Below are positions 47,600 to 56,577 of a stretch of 64,000 nt of DNA, piece by piece. The notes under the pieces were generated by a model, which did no database searches, was not told the origin of the DNA, and saw nothing but the letters and a program-made list of their open reading frames with translations. This DNA is from Streptomyces purpureus (GTDB lineage: Bacteria; Actinomycetota; Actinomycetes; Streptomycetales; Streptomycetaceae). Where the stretch lies: assembly GCF_014648195.1 (NCBI RefSeq), contig NZ_BMQQ01000012.1, positions 80,381 through 144,380 on the forward strand. Reading direction: 5' to 3'. The position numbers and the translations under genes are program-made. Every line of letters starts with the position of its first letter. Positions within the stretch are counted from its first letter, which is position 1.

Positions 47600-49555
47600 G
47601 TGAGCAACGAAAGCCTGGCCAACCTCTTGAAGGAAGAGCGGCGGTTCGCCCCGCCGGCCGAGCTGGCAGCGAACGCCAATGTCACCGCGGAGGCGTACGA
47701 GCAGGCCGCGGCGGACAGGCTTGGCTTCTGGGCCGAGCAGGCCAAGCGGCTCACCTGGGCCACCGAGCCGACCGAGACCCTCGACTGGTCGAACCCGCCG
47801 TTCGCCAAGTGGTTCGCCGACGGCGAGCTCAACGTCGCCTACAACTGCGTCGACCGCCATGTGGAGGCCGGCCACGGCGACCGGGTCGCCATCCACTTCG
47901 AGGGCGAGCCCGGCGACAGCCGCGCCATCACCTACGCCGAGCTCAAGGACGAGGTCTCCAAGGCCGCCAACGCCCTGACCGAGCTGGGCGTCCGCAAGGG
48001 CGACCGGGTCGCCGTCTATCTGCCGATGATCCCCGAGGCCGCCGTCGCGATGCTCGCCTGCGCCCGGATCGGCGCCGCGCACTCGGTGGTCTTCGGCGGC
48101 TTCTCCGCCGACGCCGTGGCCTCCCGCATCCAGGACGCCGACGCCAAGCTGGTCATCACGGCCGACGGAGGCTTCCGCCGGGGCAAGCCGTCCGCGCTCA
48201 AGCCCGCCATCGACGACGCCGTGGCCCGCTGTCCGCAGGTGGAGCATGTGCTGGTCGTCCGCCGTACGGGCCAGGACACCGCCTTCAACGAGGGCCGGGA
48301 CGTGTGGTGGGACGACATCGTCGCCCGCCAGTCCACCGAGCACACCCCGGAGCCGTTCAACGCCGAGCACCCGCTCTTCATCCTCTACACGTCCGGTACG
48401 ACGGGTAAGCCGAAGGGCATCCTGCACACCTCCGGCGGCTACCTCACCCAGGCGGCGTACACGCACCACGCGGTCTTCGACCTCAAGCCGGAGACGGACG
48501 TCTACTGGTGCACCGCCGACATCGGCTGGGTGACCGGCCACTCGTACATCGTCTACGGACCGCTGGCCAACGGCGCGACCCAGGTCATGTACGAGGGCAC
48601 GCCGGACACCCCGCACCAGGGCCGGTTCTGGGAGATCGTGCAGAAGTACGGCGTCACGATCCTCTACACGGCGCCGACGGCGATCCGTACGTTCATGAAG
48701 TGGGGCGACGACATCCCCGCCAAGTTCGACCTGTCGAGCCTGCGCGTCCTCGGTTCGGTGGGCGAGCCGATCAACCCGGAGGCCTGGGTCTGGTACCGGG
48801 AGCACATCGGCGGCGGCAAGACCCCGATCGTGGACACCTGGTGGCAGACCGAGACCGGCGCGATGATGATCTCGCCGCTGCCGGGCGTCACGGAGACCAA
48901 GCCGGGCTCCGCGCAGCGGCCGCTGCCCGGCATCTCGGCGACCGTCGTCGACGACGAGGCCAACGAGGTTCCCAACGGGGGCGGCGGCTATCTGGTCCTG
49001 ACCGAGCCGTGGCCGTCGATGCTGCGCACCATCTGGGGCGACGACCAGCGGTTCCTCGACACGTACTGGTCGCGCTTCGAGGGCAAGTACTTCGCCGGTG
49101 ACGGCGCGAAGAAGGACGAGGACGGCGACATCTGGCTGCTCGGCCGGGTCGACGACGTCATGCTCGTGTCGGGCCACAACATCTCCACCACCGAGGTCGA
49201 GTCGGCGCTCGTATCGCACCCCTCCGTCGCCGAGGCGGCCGTCGTCGGCGCGGCGGACGAGACCACCGGACAGGCCATCGTCGCCTTCGTGATCCTGCGC
49301 GGCACGGCGAGCGAGGACGACGGCCTCGTCACGGACCTGCGCAACCACGTGGGCGCCACGCTCGGCCCGATCGCCAAGCCGAAGCGGATCCTGCCGGTGG
49401 CGGAGCTGCCGAAGACCCGTTCCGGGAAGATCATGCGCCGGCTGCTGCGGGACGTCGCGGAGAACAGGGAGCTGGGCGACGTCACGACGCTGACGGACTC
49501 GTCGGTGATGGACCTGATCCAGACGAAGCTGCCGAGCGCGGGCTCCGAGGACTGA
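47600..49555 (+). CDS. acsA: Acetyl-CoA synthetase
   Basis: 651 residues from GTG with GGGAG upstream. Adenylation motifs: LYTSGTTGKPKGILHTSGGY, the acetate pocket VDTWWQTETGAMMISPLPG, and LLGRVDDVMLVSGHNISTTE. The C-terminal LPKTRSGKIMRRLLRD carries the catalytic lysine that is reversibly acetylated in Acs enzymes. It converts acetate, ATP and CoA to acetyl-CoA. Length matches the family (about 650). A hairpin follows at 49595. Confidence 0.97.
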   Translation: MSNESLANLLKEERRFAPPAELAANANVTAEAYEQAAADRLGFWAEQAKRLTWATEPTETLDWSNPPFAKWFADGELNVAYNCVDRHVEAGHGDRVAIHFEGEPGDSRAITYAELKDEVSKAANALTELGVRKGDRVAVYLPMIPEAAVAMLACARIGAAHSVVFGGFSADAVASRIQDADAKLVITADGGFRRGKPSALKPAIDDAVARCPQVEHVLVVRRTGQDTAFNEGRDVWWDDIVARQSTEHTPEPFNAEHPLFILYTSGTTGKPKGILHTSGGYLTQAAYTHHAVFDLKPETDVYWCTADIGWVTGHSYIVYGPLANGATQVMYEGTPDTPHQGRFWEIVQKYGVTILYTAPTAIRTFMKWGDDIPAKFDLSSLRVLGSVGEPINPEAWVWYREHIGGGKTPIVDTWWQTETGAMMISPLPGVTETKPGSAQRPLPGISATVVDDEANEVPNGGGGYLVLTEPWPSMLRTIWGDDQRFLDTYWSRFEGKYFAGDGAKKDEDGDIWLLGRVDDVMLVSGHNISTTEVESALVSHPSVAEAAVVGAADETTGQAIVAFVILRGTASEDDGLVTDLRNHVGATLGPIAKPKRILPVAELPKTRSGKIMRRLLRDVAENRELGDVTTLTDSSVMDLIQTKLPSAGSED

Positions 49556-49594
49556 CGGGACTCGACGGCACCGACCGACACCGCACCACACGAA

Positions 49595-49629
49595 GGCGCC
49601 CGCCCCAGGGATTCCCGGGGGCGGGCGCC
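49595..49629 (+). terminator. Terminator of acsA
   Basis: GGCGCCCGCCCC/GGGGCGGGCGCC, a perfect 12-bp stem with an 11-nt loop, 40 nt after the stop. Confidence 0.9.
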
Positions 49630-49727
49630 GCCACGTGACGCCGTGAAGTCGAGAAACCACTGGGAGGCGAATGCGGACAAACAGCCACACACCTAGAGTA
49701 AAGATCACCGGACACAGCCGCGCATCT

Positions 49728-49746
49728 TTAGGTAAGGTAAGGATCG
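49728..49746. promoter_or_regulatory. Half-match to a DmdR/IdeR iron box
   Basis: TTAGGTAAGG agrees at 9 of 10 positions with the left half of TTAGGTTAGGCTAACCTAA; the right half is not conserved. It lies about 95 nt upstream of nhaA. Probably weak or fortuitous. Confidence 0.25.
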
Positions 49747-49838
49747 CGTCAATGGCGCGACAAGAATGACCTAGGTGCGCCGGGAAGTCTGGTCGGCATG
49801 TGCTCAGCCCTGCCCAAACCGACCGGAGGTCTCCACAC

Positions 49839-51236
49839 GTGGCCGCGCCCACCCCCACCGCCCGTAAAGTCCTCGCCCGCCTTTCGCTGCCCGAGCGACG
49901 GTTCGTCGCCGACGCCCTGCGCGCCGAGACCGTCGGCGGTGTGCTCCTGCTCGTGGCCGCCATCGCCGCCATCATCTGGGCCAACACGCCCATCAGCGGC
50001 AGCTACGAGACGGTCCGCGACTTCCACATAGGCCCCGCCTCGCTCGGCCTCGACCTGTCGATACAGCACTGGGCGGCCGACGGCCTGCTCGCCGTCTTCT
50101 TCTTCGTCGCCGGCATCGAGCTCAAGCGGGAACTGGTCGCCGGCGAGCTGCGCGACCCCAAGGCCGCCGCCCTGCCGGTCATCGCCGCGATCTGCGGCAT
50201 GGCCGTGCCCGCGCTCGTCTACACCCTCGTCAACGTCGTCGGCGACGGCCCCCTGGACGGCTGGGCGGTCCCCACCGCCACCGACATCGCGTTCGCGCTC
50301 GCCGTCCTCGCCGTCATCGGCACCTCACTGCCGTCCGCGCTCCGCGCGTTCCTGCTCACCCTCGCCGTCGTCGACGACCTCTTCGCGATCCTGATCATCG
50401 CGGTCTTCTTCACCAACGACCTGAACTTCGCCGCCCTCGGCGGCGCCGTCGTCGCCCTCGCCGTCTTCTGGCTGCTGCTGCGCAAGGGCGTACGCGGCTG
50501 GTACATCTACGTCCCGCTCGCCCTGGTCATCTGGGGCCTCATGTACAACTCCGGTGTGCACGCCACCATCGCCGGTGTCGCCATGGGTCTGATGCTGCGC
50601 TGCACCCGGCACGCCGACGAGGAGCACTCCCCCGGCGAGCACATCGAGCACCTGATACGGCCCTTGTCGGCCGGCCTCGCCGTACCGCTGTTCGCCCTCT
50701 TCTCCGCCGGTGTGTCGGTCTCCGGCAACGCCCTCGGCGATGTATTCACCCAGCCGGTGACGCTGGGTGTGGTCCTCGGGCTGGTGGTCGGCAAGGCGGT
50801 CGGCATCTTCGGCGGCACCTGGCTGACGGCCCGGTTCACCCGGGCGGAGCTGAACGAGGACCTGGCCTGGCCGGACGTCTTCGCCGTCGCCGCGCTCGCC
50901 GGAATCGGATTCACCGTCTCGCTGCTCATCGGCGAACTCGCCTTCGCCGGCGACGCCGGCCTGACCGACGAGGTCAAGGCCGCAGTCCTGATGGGCTCGC
51001 TGATCGCGGCCGTGTTCTCCGGCGTACTCCTGAAACTGCGGGTCAGGAAGTACGCGGCGCTGCTGGCCGACGAGGAGCGCGACGACGACCAGGACGGGAT
51101 TCCGGACATGTACGAGCTGGACGACCCGGACTACCACCGGCGGATGGCGGAGATCTACGAGAAGAAGGCCGCGGAGCACCGGCGCCAGGCCGAACTGGCG
51201 GGGGCACCGCGCGACGACGCCGACAGTCCGGCATGA
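49839..51236 (+). CDS. nhaA: Na+/H+ antiporter NhaA
   Basis: 465 residues with about 11 TM helices. Family motifs include FFFVAGIELKRELVAGELRD, GWAVPTATDIAFALAVLAVI and the ion-binding Asp pair in LLTLAVVDDLFAILIIAVFF. IGFTVSLLIGELAF is the late conserved helix. A charged 55-residue C-terminal tail (DEERDDDQDGIPDMYELDDP) is an extension relative to the E. coli protein. I chose GTG at 49839 for GGAGG 10 nt upstream. It exchanges Na+ for H+. Confidence 0.95.
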   Translation: MAAPTPTARKVLARLSLPERRFVADALRAETVGGVLLLVAAIAAIIWANTPISGSYETVRDFHIGPASLGLDLSIQHWAADGLLAVFFFVAGIELKRELVAGELRDPKAAALPVIAAICGMAVPALVYTLVNVVGDGPLDGWAVPTATDIAFALAVLAVIGTSLPSALRAFLLTLAVVDDLFAILIIAVFFTNDLNFAALGGAVVALAVFWLLLRKGVRGWYIYVPLALVIWGLMYNSGVHATIAGVAMGLMLRCTRHADEEHSPGEHIEHLIRPLSAGLAVPLFALFSAGVSVSGNALGDVFTQPVTLGVVLGLVVGKAVGIFGGTWLTARFTRAELNEDLAWPDVFAVAALAGIGFTVSLLIGELAFAGDAGLTDEVKAAVLMGSLIAAVFSGVLLKLRVRKYAALLADEERDDDQDGIPDMYELDDPDYHRRMAEIYEKKAAEHRRQAELAGAPRDDADSPA

Positions 51237-51273
51237 TCTGAGGTCGGACCGTAGAAGAGAAGAGGGAGCAGCG

Positions 51274-51735
51274 ATGAGCGACCCCGGCAAGAGCGTAGAG
51301 CTCGGCACCGAGCGCAGTCTCGGCCAGTTGGTCGCCTCGGCGACCGCCGAGATGTCCGCACTGGTGCATGACGAAATCGCGCTGGCCAAGGCCGAACTGC
51401 GGCAGGACGCCAAGCGCGCCGGAATCGGTGGCGCGGCCATCAGCATCGCGGGCGTGTTCGCGCTCTTCTCGCTGCCGGTGCTGAGTTTCGCGGCCGCGTA
51501 CGGCATCCACAACCTGGGACTCGGGCTCGCCTGGTCGTTCCTGATCGTGGGCGTCGCGTACCTGGTGCTCGCGGGGCTGCTGTCGCTGCTCGCCGTGGCC
51601 AAGTTCAAGAAGGTCAAGCCCCCGGAGAAGTCGATCGCCTCGGCCAAGCAGACGGCTGCCGTACTGGGAACCGTCAAGCCGCATCCGCGCCCGGTCACGG
51701 ACACCTCCGCGGCTGTGGCACGCTCGTCTGCATGA
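51274..51735 (+). CDS. Phage-holin-like (DUF1469 family) membrane protein
   Basis: 153 residues. An N-terminal amphipathic helix (SLGQLVASATAEMSALVHDE) precedes two TM helices (about 50-75 and 82-108) and a Lys-rich then Ser/Ala-rich tail. This is the chromosomal family annotated as phage holin 3_6/DUF1469, common in actinomycetes and not by itself evidence of phage. The stop overlaps the hydrolase start by ATGA, so the two are coupled. Function unknown. Confidence 0.8.
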   Translation: MSDPGKSVELGTERSLGQLVASATAEMSALVHDEIALAKAELRQDAKRAGIGGAAISIAGVFALFSLPVLSFAAAYGIHNLGLGLAWSFLIVGVAYLVLAGLLSLLAVAKFKKVKPPEKSIASAKQTAAVLGTVKPHPRPVTDTSAAVARSSA

Positions 51736-52673
51736 CGGCCCCAGCAAGCAGCAACGGAAACGGCACCGGCAGCCCCGTGCGGATCGATGGTCCCTGGACA
51801 CATCGCGACGTGGCGGCCAATGGTGCGCGCTTCCACATCGCCGAGATGGGCGACGGGCCGCTGGTGTTGCTGCTCCATGGCTTCCCGCAGTTCTGGTGGA
51901 CGTGGCGCCATCAGCTGCCGGCGCTCGCCGACGCCGGATTCCGAGCCGTGGCCATGGATCTGCGGGGTGTGGGCGGCAGCGACCGTACGCCCCGGGGTTA
52001 CGACCCCGCCAACCTCGCCCTCGACATCACCGGCGTGATCCGCTCGCTGGGCGAGCCGGACGCGGCGCTGGTCGGGCACGACCTCGGCGGCTACCTCGCG
52101 TGGACTGCGGCGGTCATGCGGCCCAAGCTGGTGCGCCGTCTCGCCGTCTCCTCGATGCCGCATCCCCGGCGCTGGCGCTCGGCGATGCTCTCCGACTTCT
52201 CGCAGACCCGGGCCGGTTCGTACGTCTGGGGCTTCCAGCGGCCGTGGCTGCCGGAGCGTCAGCTGGTCGCGGACGACGCGGCGCTGGTCGGAAAGCTCAT
52301 CCAGGACTGGTCGGGGCCGGTGCCGCCGGAGGAGGACGCCCTTGAGGTGTACCGCAGGGCGATGACCATCCCGTCGACCGCGCACTGCTCGATCGAGCCG
52401 TACCGGTGGATGGTGCGCTCGCTGGCCCGGCCGGACGGCATCCAGTTCAACCGGCGCATGAAGCGGCCGGTGCGGGTGCCGACGCTGCATGTGCACGGCT
52501 CGCTCGACTCGGCCATGCGGACCCGTAGCGCCGCGGGATCGGGCGAGTACGTGGAGGCACCGTACCGCTGGCGGCTCTTCGACGGCCTGGGGCACTTCCC
52601 CCATGAGGAAGACCCAGTCGCTTTTTCCTCGGAGCTCATCAACTGGCTCAAGGATCCTGAACCGGACCGCTGA
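51732..52673 (+). CDS. Alpha/beta hydrolase, epoxide hydrolase-like
   Basis: 313 residues. LLLHGFPQFWWTWRHQLPAL holds the HGxP oxyanion motif. The nucleophile elbow ALVGHDLGGYLAWTAA has aspartate, as in epoxide hydrolases and haloalkane dehalogenases. The catalytic His lies in GLGHFPHEEDP. The HGFP motif favours epoxide hydrolase. It is coupled to the holin-like gene by a 4-nt overlap. Confidence 0.88.
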   Translation: MTAPASSNGNGTGSPVRIDGPWTHRDVAANGARFHIAEMGDGPLVLLLHGFPQFWWTWRHQLPALADAGFRAVAMDLRGVGGSDRTPRGYDPANLALDITGVIRSLGEPDAALVGHDLGGYLAWTAAVMRPKLVRRLAVSSMPHPRRWRSAMLSDFSQTRAGSYVWGFQRPWLPERQLVADDAALVGKLIQDWSGPVPPEEDALEVYRRAMTIPSTAHCSIEPYRWMVRSLARPDGIQFNRRMKRPVRVPTLHVHGSLDSAMRTRSAAGSGEYVEAPYRWRLFDGLGHFPHEEDPVAFSSELINWLKDPEPDR

Positions 52674-53180
52674 GCACGGTAAACCCCTCTGAACACCTGT
52701 CCTACGAACAGCCAAATGCCCGGCGCATAGGCCAATTGGCGGCCCCGGGGGCGGTTACCGACCTTGGGGCCCGGGCAGACGTCGAGGTATGGGTTGGACG
52801 CACGACTACGGTGACGTGGCACGCACCCGACGCTCGGCCGGTGGGCCGACGGACTCGGAGAGGGGTGGTCCCCAGGAGAGGGGCCACGCGCATCCCGGCC
52901 AAGGCGTCGGGATTTCAAGGATTCTTCGGCGCCGTGCGCGCTGGGTCTCGGCGCGGTTGCGGCACACCCGCGACTGAGAACGCGTCGCCGGGCGACGACA
53001 CCCCGTCGCCGCCGCGCCCCTGACGCAAACACCTCCCGTGGTCGAGCGGGTTCGAACGGGATCGATTGAGCGGGATTCATCGGGCAGGTCTGTCCTTCGC
53101 CTGCCCGCTGCCACCCCGTTCATGCGGCTACGGGGCCGTACTTCCGCACGGGCCCGCGGGCGTACCGCTTCAGGGCGCAG
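52674..53180. other. 507-bp intergenic region, no gene seen
   Basis: Convergent gap between the hydrolase and marP-like genes. Frames here lack codon bias. One hairpin (53081-53107) is the only structured element noticed. Confidence 0.5.
53081..53107 (-). terminator. Possible terminator after marP-like gene
   Basis: CGGGCAGG/CCTGCCCG, an 8-bp stem with an 11-nt loop, about 75 nt beyond the protease stop. Confidence 0.45.
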
Positions 53181-54380
53181 CTAGAGGGCGCAGCCCTGGC
53201 TGTCGACCTGCTGGTTCGCCGTACGGCCGCGGGTGATGTCCTCGCGGATCTCGTCGACGGTCAGCGCGTAGCCGGTGTTCTGGTCGTCCAGGGAGCGGGC
53301 GAAGATGACGCCGTAGACCTTGCCGTCCGGGGTGAGCAGCGGTCCTCCGGAGTTGCCCTGACGGACCGTCGCGAACAGCGAGTACACATCGCGGCGGACC
53401 TCGCCGCGGTGGTAGATGTCGGGGCCGTTGGCGTTGATCCGGCCGCGGACGCGGGCGGAGCGCACGTCGTATCCGCCGTTCTCCGGGAAGCCGGCGACGA
53501 TCGCGCCGTCGCCGCTGCGGGCGTCGCCCTCGGTGAAGGAGAGCGCGGGCGCGTCCAGGTCGGGCACGTCCAGGACGGCGATGTCACGCCGCCAGTCGTA
53601 GAGGACGACCTTGGCGTCGTACAGCTTGCCCTCACCGCCTATCTGGACGGTGGGCTCGTCGACGCCGCCCACGACGTGGGCGTTGGTCATGACCCGGCGG
53701 TCGGCGAAGACGAATCCGGTGCCTTCGAGGACCTTGCCGCAGCTCGGGGCCGTGCCGACGACCTTCACGATGGAGCGCTGGGCGCGCGCCGCGACGGGGC
53801 TGTTGGCCAAGGCGGGGTCGGGGGCGCGGACTTCCGTGATGGGCTCGTTGGCGAACGGGCTGAAGACCTGCGGGAAGCCGTTCTGCGCGAGGACCGAGGA
53901 GAAGTCGGTGAACCAGGTCGAGGCTTGAGAGGGCATCACCCGGGAGACCCCGAGCAGCACCTTGGAGTTGCGGACTTCCTTGCCCAGGGTGGGCAGGGAC
54001 GTTCCGGCGAGGGCGGAGCCGATGAGCCAGGCCACCAGCAGCATCGCCACTACGTTGACCAGGGCACCGCCCGTGGCGTCCAGGGCCCGGGCGGGGGTCC
54101 AGGTGATGTGGCGGCGCAGGCGGTTGCCGAGGTGGGTGGTGAAGGCCTGGCCGACGGAGGCGCAGACGATCACGATCACCACGGCGACGACGGCCCAGGT
54201 CGTCGAAACTTCGGAGTCGCCCGTGAGCTGGTCCCAGATGACAGGGAGCAGATAGACGGCGACGAGTCCGCCGCCCAGGAAGCCGATCACCGACAGGATG
54301 CCGACGACGAAGCCCTGGCGATAACCGACGATCGCGAACCACACGGCGGCGACCAGCAACAGGATGTCCAGCACGTTCAC
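53181..54380 (-). CDS. MarP-family membrane serine protease
   Basis: 399 residues. Four N-terminal TM helices form a CvpA-like domain (VLDILLLVAAVWFAIVGYRQ then GFVVGILS). A periplasmic trypsin-like domain has His in VMTNAHVVGG, Asp in DIAVLDVPD and Ser in RQGNSGGPL. Cysteines in APSCGKVLEG and the C-terminal SQGCAL probably form a stabilising disulfide, as in mycobacterial MarP, which resists acid and oxidative stress. I chose GTG at 54380; a TTG 6 nt upstream is an alternative. Followed upstream by the NUDIX gene, 46 nt away. Confidence 0.92.
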   Translation of the reverse strand: MNVLDILLLVAAVWFAIVGYRQGFVVGILSVIGFLGGGLVAVYLLPVIWDQLTGDSEVSTTWAVVAVVIVIVCASVGQAFTTHLGNRLRRHITWTPARALDATGGALVNVVAMLLVAWLIGSALAGTSLPTLGKEVRNSKVLLGVSRVMPSQASTWFTDFSSVLAQNGFPQVFSPFANEPITEVRAPDPALANSPVAARAQRSIVKVVGTAPSCGKVLEGTGFVFADRRVMTNAHVVGGVDEPTVQIGGEGKLYDAKVVLYDWRRDIAVLDVPDLDAPALSFTEGDARSGDGAIVAGFPENGGYDVRSARVRGRINANGPDIYHRGEVRRDVYSLFATVRQGNSGGPLLTPDGKVYGVIFARSLDDQNTGYALTVDEIREDITRGRTANQQVDSQGCAL

Positions 54381-54426
54381 CGTCAATAGCCTCGCAGATT
54401 CGTCTTCGGTCGCCTGGGTCAGCCTG

Positions 54427-55146
54427 TCATGAGCGCCAGTCGAGCGGGACCTGCCTCGACCGGTCCCACGGCCTCTCCCAGCCTGCGAAGTGAAGGATCC
54501 TGTCGATCACTCCGGCCGTAAAACCCCAGACCAGAGCCGATGCGACCAGGAATGCGGGGCCTTGGTGCCCACTCGGGTGGACCGTGGTGGCGCGATTGGC
54601 CGGATCCGTGAGATCCGCCACGGGGACCGTGAAGACCCGCGCGGTCTCGCCCGGGTCGACGACGCCCACGGGCGACGGCCGGCGCCACCAGCCGAGCACG
54701 GGTGTGACGACGAACTTGCTCACCGGGATGTACAGCGCCGGCAGCACGCCGAAGACCTGGACACCGGACGGGTCGAGTCCGGTCTCCTCCTCGGCCTCCC
54801 GCAGGGCGGCCCGCAGCAGCCCGCCGCTCTCCGGGGCGCCGTCCTCGGGGTCGAGGGCGCCGCCGGGGAAGGAGGGCTGTCCGGCGTGCGAGCGGAGGCT
54901 GCCCGAACGCTCCATCAGGAGCAGCTCGGGGCCGCGCTCGCCCTCGCCGAAGAGGATCAGGACGGCGGACTGGCGGCCGCTGCCGCTCTCGGGCGGCAGA
55001 AACCGGCTCAGCTGCTCCGGTGAGACGGTCCTCGCGGCCCGCTCGACCGGCTCCAGCCAGTCGGGCAGGCCCCTACTCGTCACGGCGATCTCGCCGTCGA
55101 TACGGCGGTCGATCCCGCCGTCGTATGTCTCACCCGCGCGCGTCAT
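54427..55146 (-). CDS. CoA pyrophosphatase-like NUDIX hydrolase
   Basis: 239 residues. The NUDIX box region is PSFPGGALDPEDGA followed by LLRAALREAEEETGLDPSGV, and the upstream HAGQPSFPGG matches the CoA-type UPF0035 signature. It would hydrolyse CoA or its derivatives to phosphopantetheine and 3',5'-ADP. The start is ATG at 55146; an in-frame TTG 21 nt upstream is less likely. It sits between nth and marP in one orientation, which suggests an operon. Confidence 0.88.
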   Translation of the reverse strand: MTRAGETYDGGIDRRIDGEIAVTSRGLPDWLEPVERAARTVSPEQLSRFLPPESGSGRQSAVLILFGEGERGPELLLMERSGSLRSHAGQPSFPGGALDPEDGAPESGGLLRAALREAEEETGLDPSGVQVFGVLPALYIPVSKFVVTPVLGWWRRPSPVGVVDPGETARVFTVPVADLTDPANRATTVHPSGHQGPAFLVASALVWGFTAGVIDRILHFAGWERPWDRSRQVPLDWRS

Positions 55147-55230
55147 GAGCACCCCCGTCGTCTCCAACGCCGGGGAGGGCCACGATCGTTCCGGCTCCGG
55201 GGCGCGTCACCCTCCAGGGGGTGGGGCGGC

Positions 55231-56232
55231 TCATGAGGCGTCCAGCGGCGGCGCTGGGCGGCCGGGGTAGTCGGCGGGCGGGTTGAGTCGCTGTCCCGGG
55301 AAGCCGCCCATCTCGTACTTGAGGAGCTTCTTGGCCTTCTCGGGGTCCGTCTCGCCCTCTCCGTACGCGGGGCACAGATGCGTGATCGGGCAGGCGCCGC
55401 ACGCGGGCTTACGGGCGTGGCAGATGCGGCGGCCGTGGAAGATCACCCGGTGGGACAGCATCGTCCACTCGCTCTTGGGGAAGATCTCGGCGATCTCCGC
55501 CTCGATCTTCACCGGGTCGTCCTGCTCGGTCAGCTTCCAGCGGCGGACGAGCCGCATGAAGTGGGTGTCGACGGTGATGCCCGGCACGCCGAAGGCGTTG
55601 CCGAGGACCACGAACGCCGTCTTACGGCCCACGCCGGGCAGCGTGACGAGGTCGTCGAGGCGGCCGGGGACCTGCCCGCCGAAGTTGTCCCTCAGGGCCG
55701 CGGAGAGGCCGATGATCGACTTGGTCTTGGCCCGGAAGAACCCGGTCGGGCGGATGAGCTCCTCGACCTTCTCCGGGTCGGCGGCGGCGAGGTCCTCGGC
55801 GGTTGGGTAGGCGGCGAAGAGCCCGGGGGTGGTCTGGTTCACCCGCAGGTCGGTGGTCTGCGCCGAGAGGACCGTCGCGATGAGCAGCTCGAACGGGTTC
55901 CGGAAGTCCAGCTCCGGATGGGCGTACGAATAGACCTCGGCGAGCTCGCGGTTGATACGGCGGGCCCGGCGGACCATGGCCAGCCTGCTCTCGGGCTTGG
56001 CGGACTTGGCCGGCTTGGCGGCGTTGGCCGAAGCGGCGACGGTGGCGGGCGTGGCCGAGTCCGAAGCGGCGGTCTTCGCGCGCGTGGCGGGCTTCGGGGC
56101 CTTCGCGCGCGTGACGGGCTTCGCCGGCGCCGCGGGCTCGGCGGCCTCCGTCGGAGTCGCCGCCGCGGTCGCCCCCGGCCTCGCCTTCGTCGACTTCTTC
56201 GGCTTCACCGTCCGGTCGTTGCTCTCTGCCAT
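55231..56232 (-). CDS. nth: Endonuclease III
   Basis: 333 residues. Helix-hairpin-helix with LPGVGRKTAFVVLG, whose Lys is catalytic, and the Asp in GITVDTHFMRLVRR. The [4Fe-4S] loop is CHARKPACGACPITHLC. It removes oxidised pyrimidines and cuts AP sites. The first 85 residues are an Ala/Lys/Pro-rich extension, while the E. coli enzyme has 211 residues in total. TAGCCT 6 nt before the ATG predicts a leaderless mRNA. Confidence 0.95.
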   Translation of the reverse strand: MAESNDRTVKPKKSTKARPGATAAATPTEAAEPAAPAKPVTRAKAPKPATRAKTAASDSATPATVAASANAAKPAKSAKPESRLAMVRRARRINRELAEVYSYAHPELDFRNPFELLIATVLSAQTTDLRVNQTTPGLFAAYPTAEDLAAADPEKVEELIRPTGFFRAKTKSIIGLSAALRDNFGGQVPGRLDDLVTLPGVGRKTAFVVLGNAFGVPGITVDTHFMRLVRRWKLTEQDDPVKIEAEIAEIFPKSEWTMLSHRVIFHGRRICHARKPACGACPITHLCPAYGEGETDPEKAKKLLKYEMGGFPGQRLNPPADYPGRPAPPLDAS

Positions 56233-56238
56233 GCCCGA

Positions 56239-56244
56239 AGGCTA
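56239..56244 (-). promoter_or_regulatory. Putative -10 of nth (leaderless)
   Basis: TAGCCT on the minus strand lies 6 nt before the ATG at 56232. Confidence 0.45.
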
Positions 56245-56577
56245 CGCCGGACGGCCTGGGTGCGAGTCGATGTTCACGTGACCTCCAGGCCTTCGGTCGA
56301 CATCCGGACTGCGCCATTCCGTTTCACGCGCTTTGCCCCATTCCTCCCACCCGCCCGGAGCGTGTTCGCCCACAGCGGAATCCCATGGCGCCCCTCACCC
56401 ACCCGGCCCTCTGCGACGGCGCTCCGACCGGCGAGTTGGGGGATTCGACCCCTGACGCACAACGGGGCACGCCAGTACGTCAGACTTGTAGGGGATCCTT
56501 GTGATCGATCGCACTGTTTTACGGTGCGGCATCATGGGGACCACGGTCCCCTGAGCAGGTCGACAAGGAGAGAACTC
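56245..56577. other. Divergent nth-crp intergenic region
   Basis: About 330 bp with no gene. It contains the Crp-like palindrome at 56501 and presumably the crp promoter and a leader of tens of nt with AAGGAGAG at its end. Confidence 0.5.
56501..56514. promoter_or_regulatory. Crp-type binding site upstream of crp
   Basis: GTGATCGATCGCAC has the GTG-N8-CAC architecture with a palindromic ATCGAT core, close to the TGTGA-N6-TCACA class and the Streptomyces GTG-N6-GNCAC form. It is 64 nt upstream of the crp start, so autoregulation is likely. Confidence 0.65.

Noticed and set aside
49728..49746. Iron box controlling nhaA
   Set aside because: Only the left half matches, and nhaA is not an expected iron-regulated target; kept only as a low-confidence site.
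51274..51735. Holin-like gene as a sign of a prophage
   Set aside because: This DUF1469-type family is chromosomal in actinomycetes, and no endolysin or phage structural gene is nearby.
52736..53023. Plus-strand ORF in the 52.7-53.2 kb gap
   Set aside because: Poor third-position G/C bias, no start signals and no recognisable domain.
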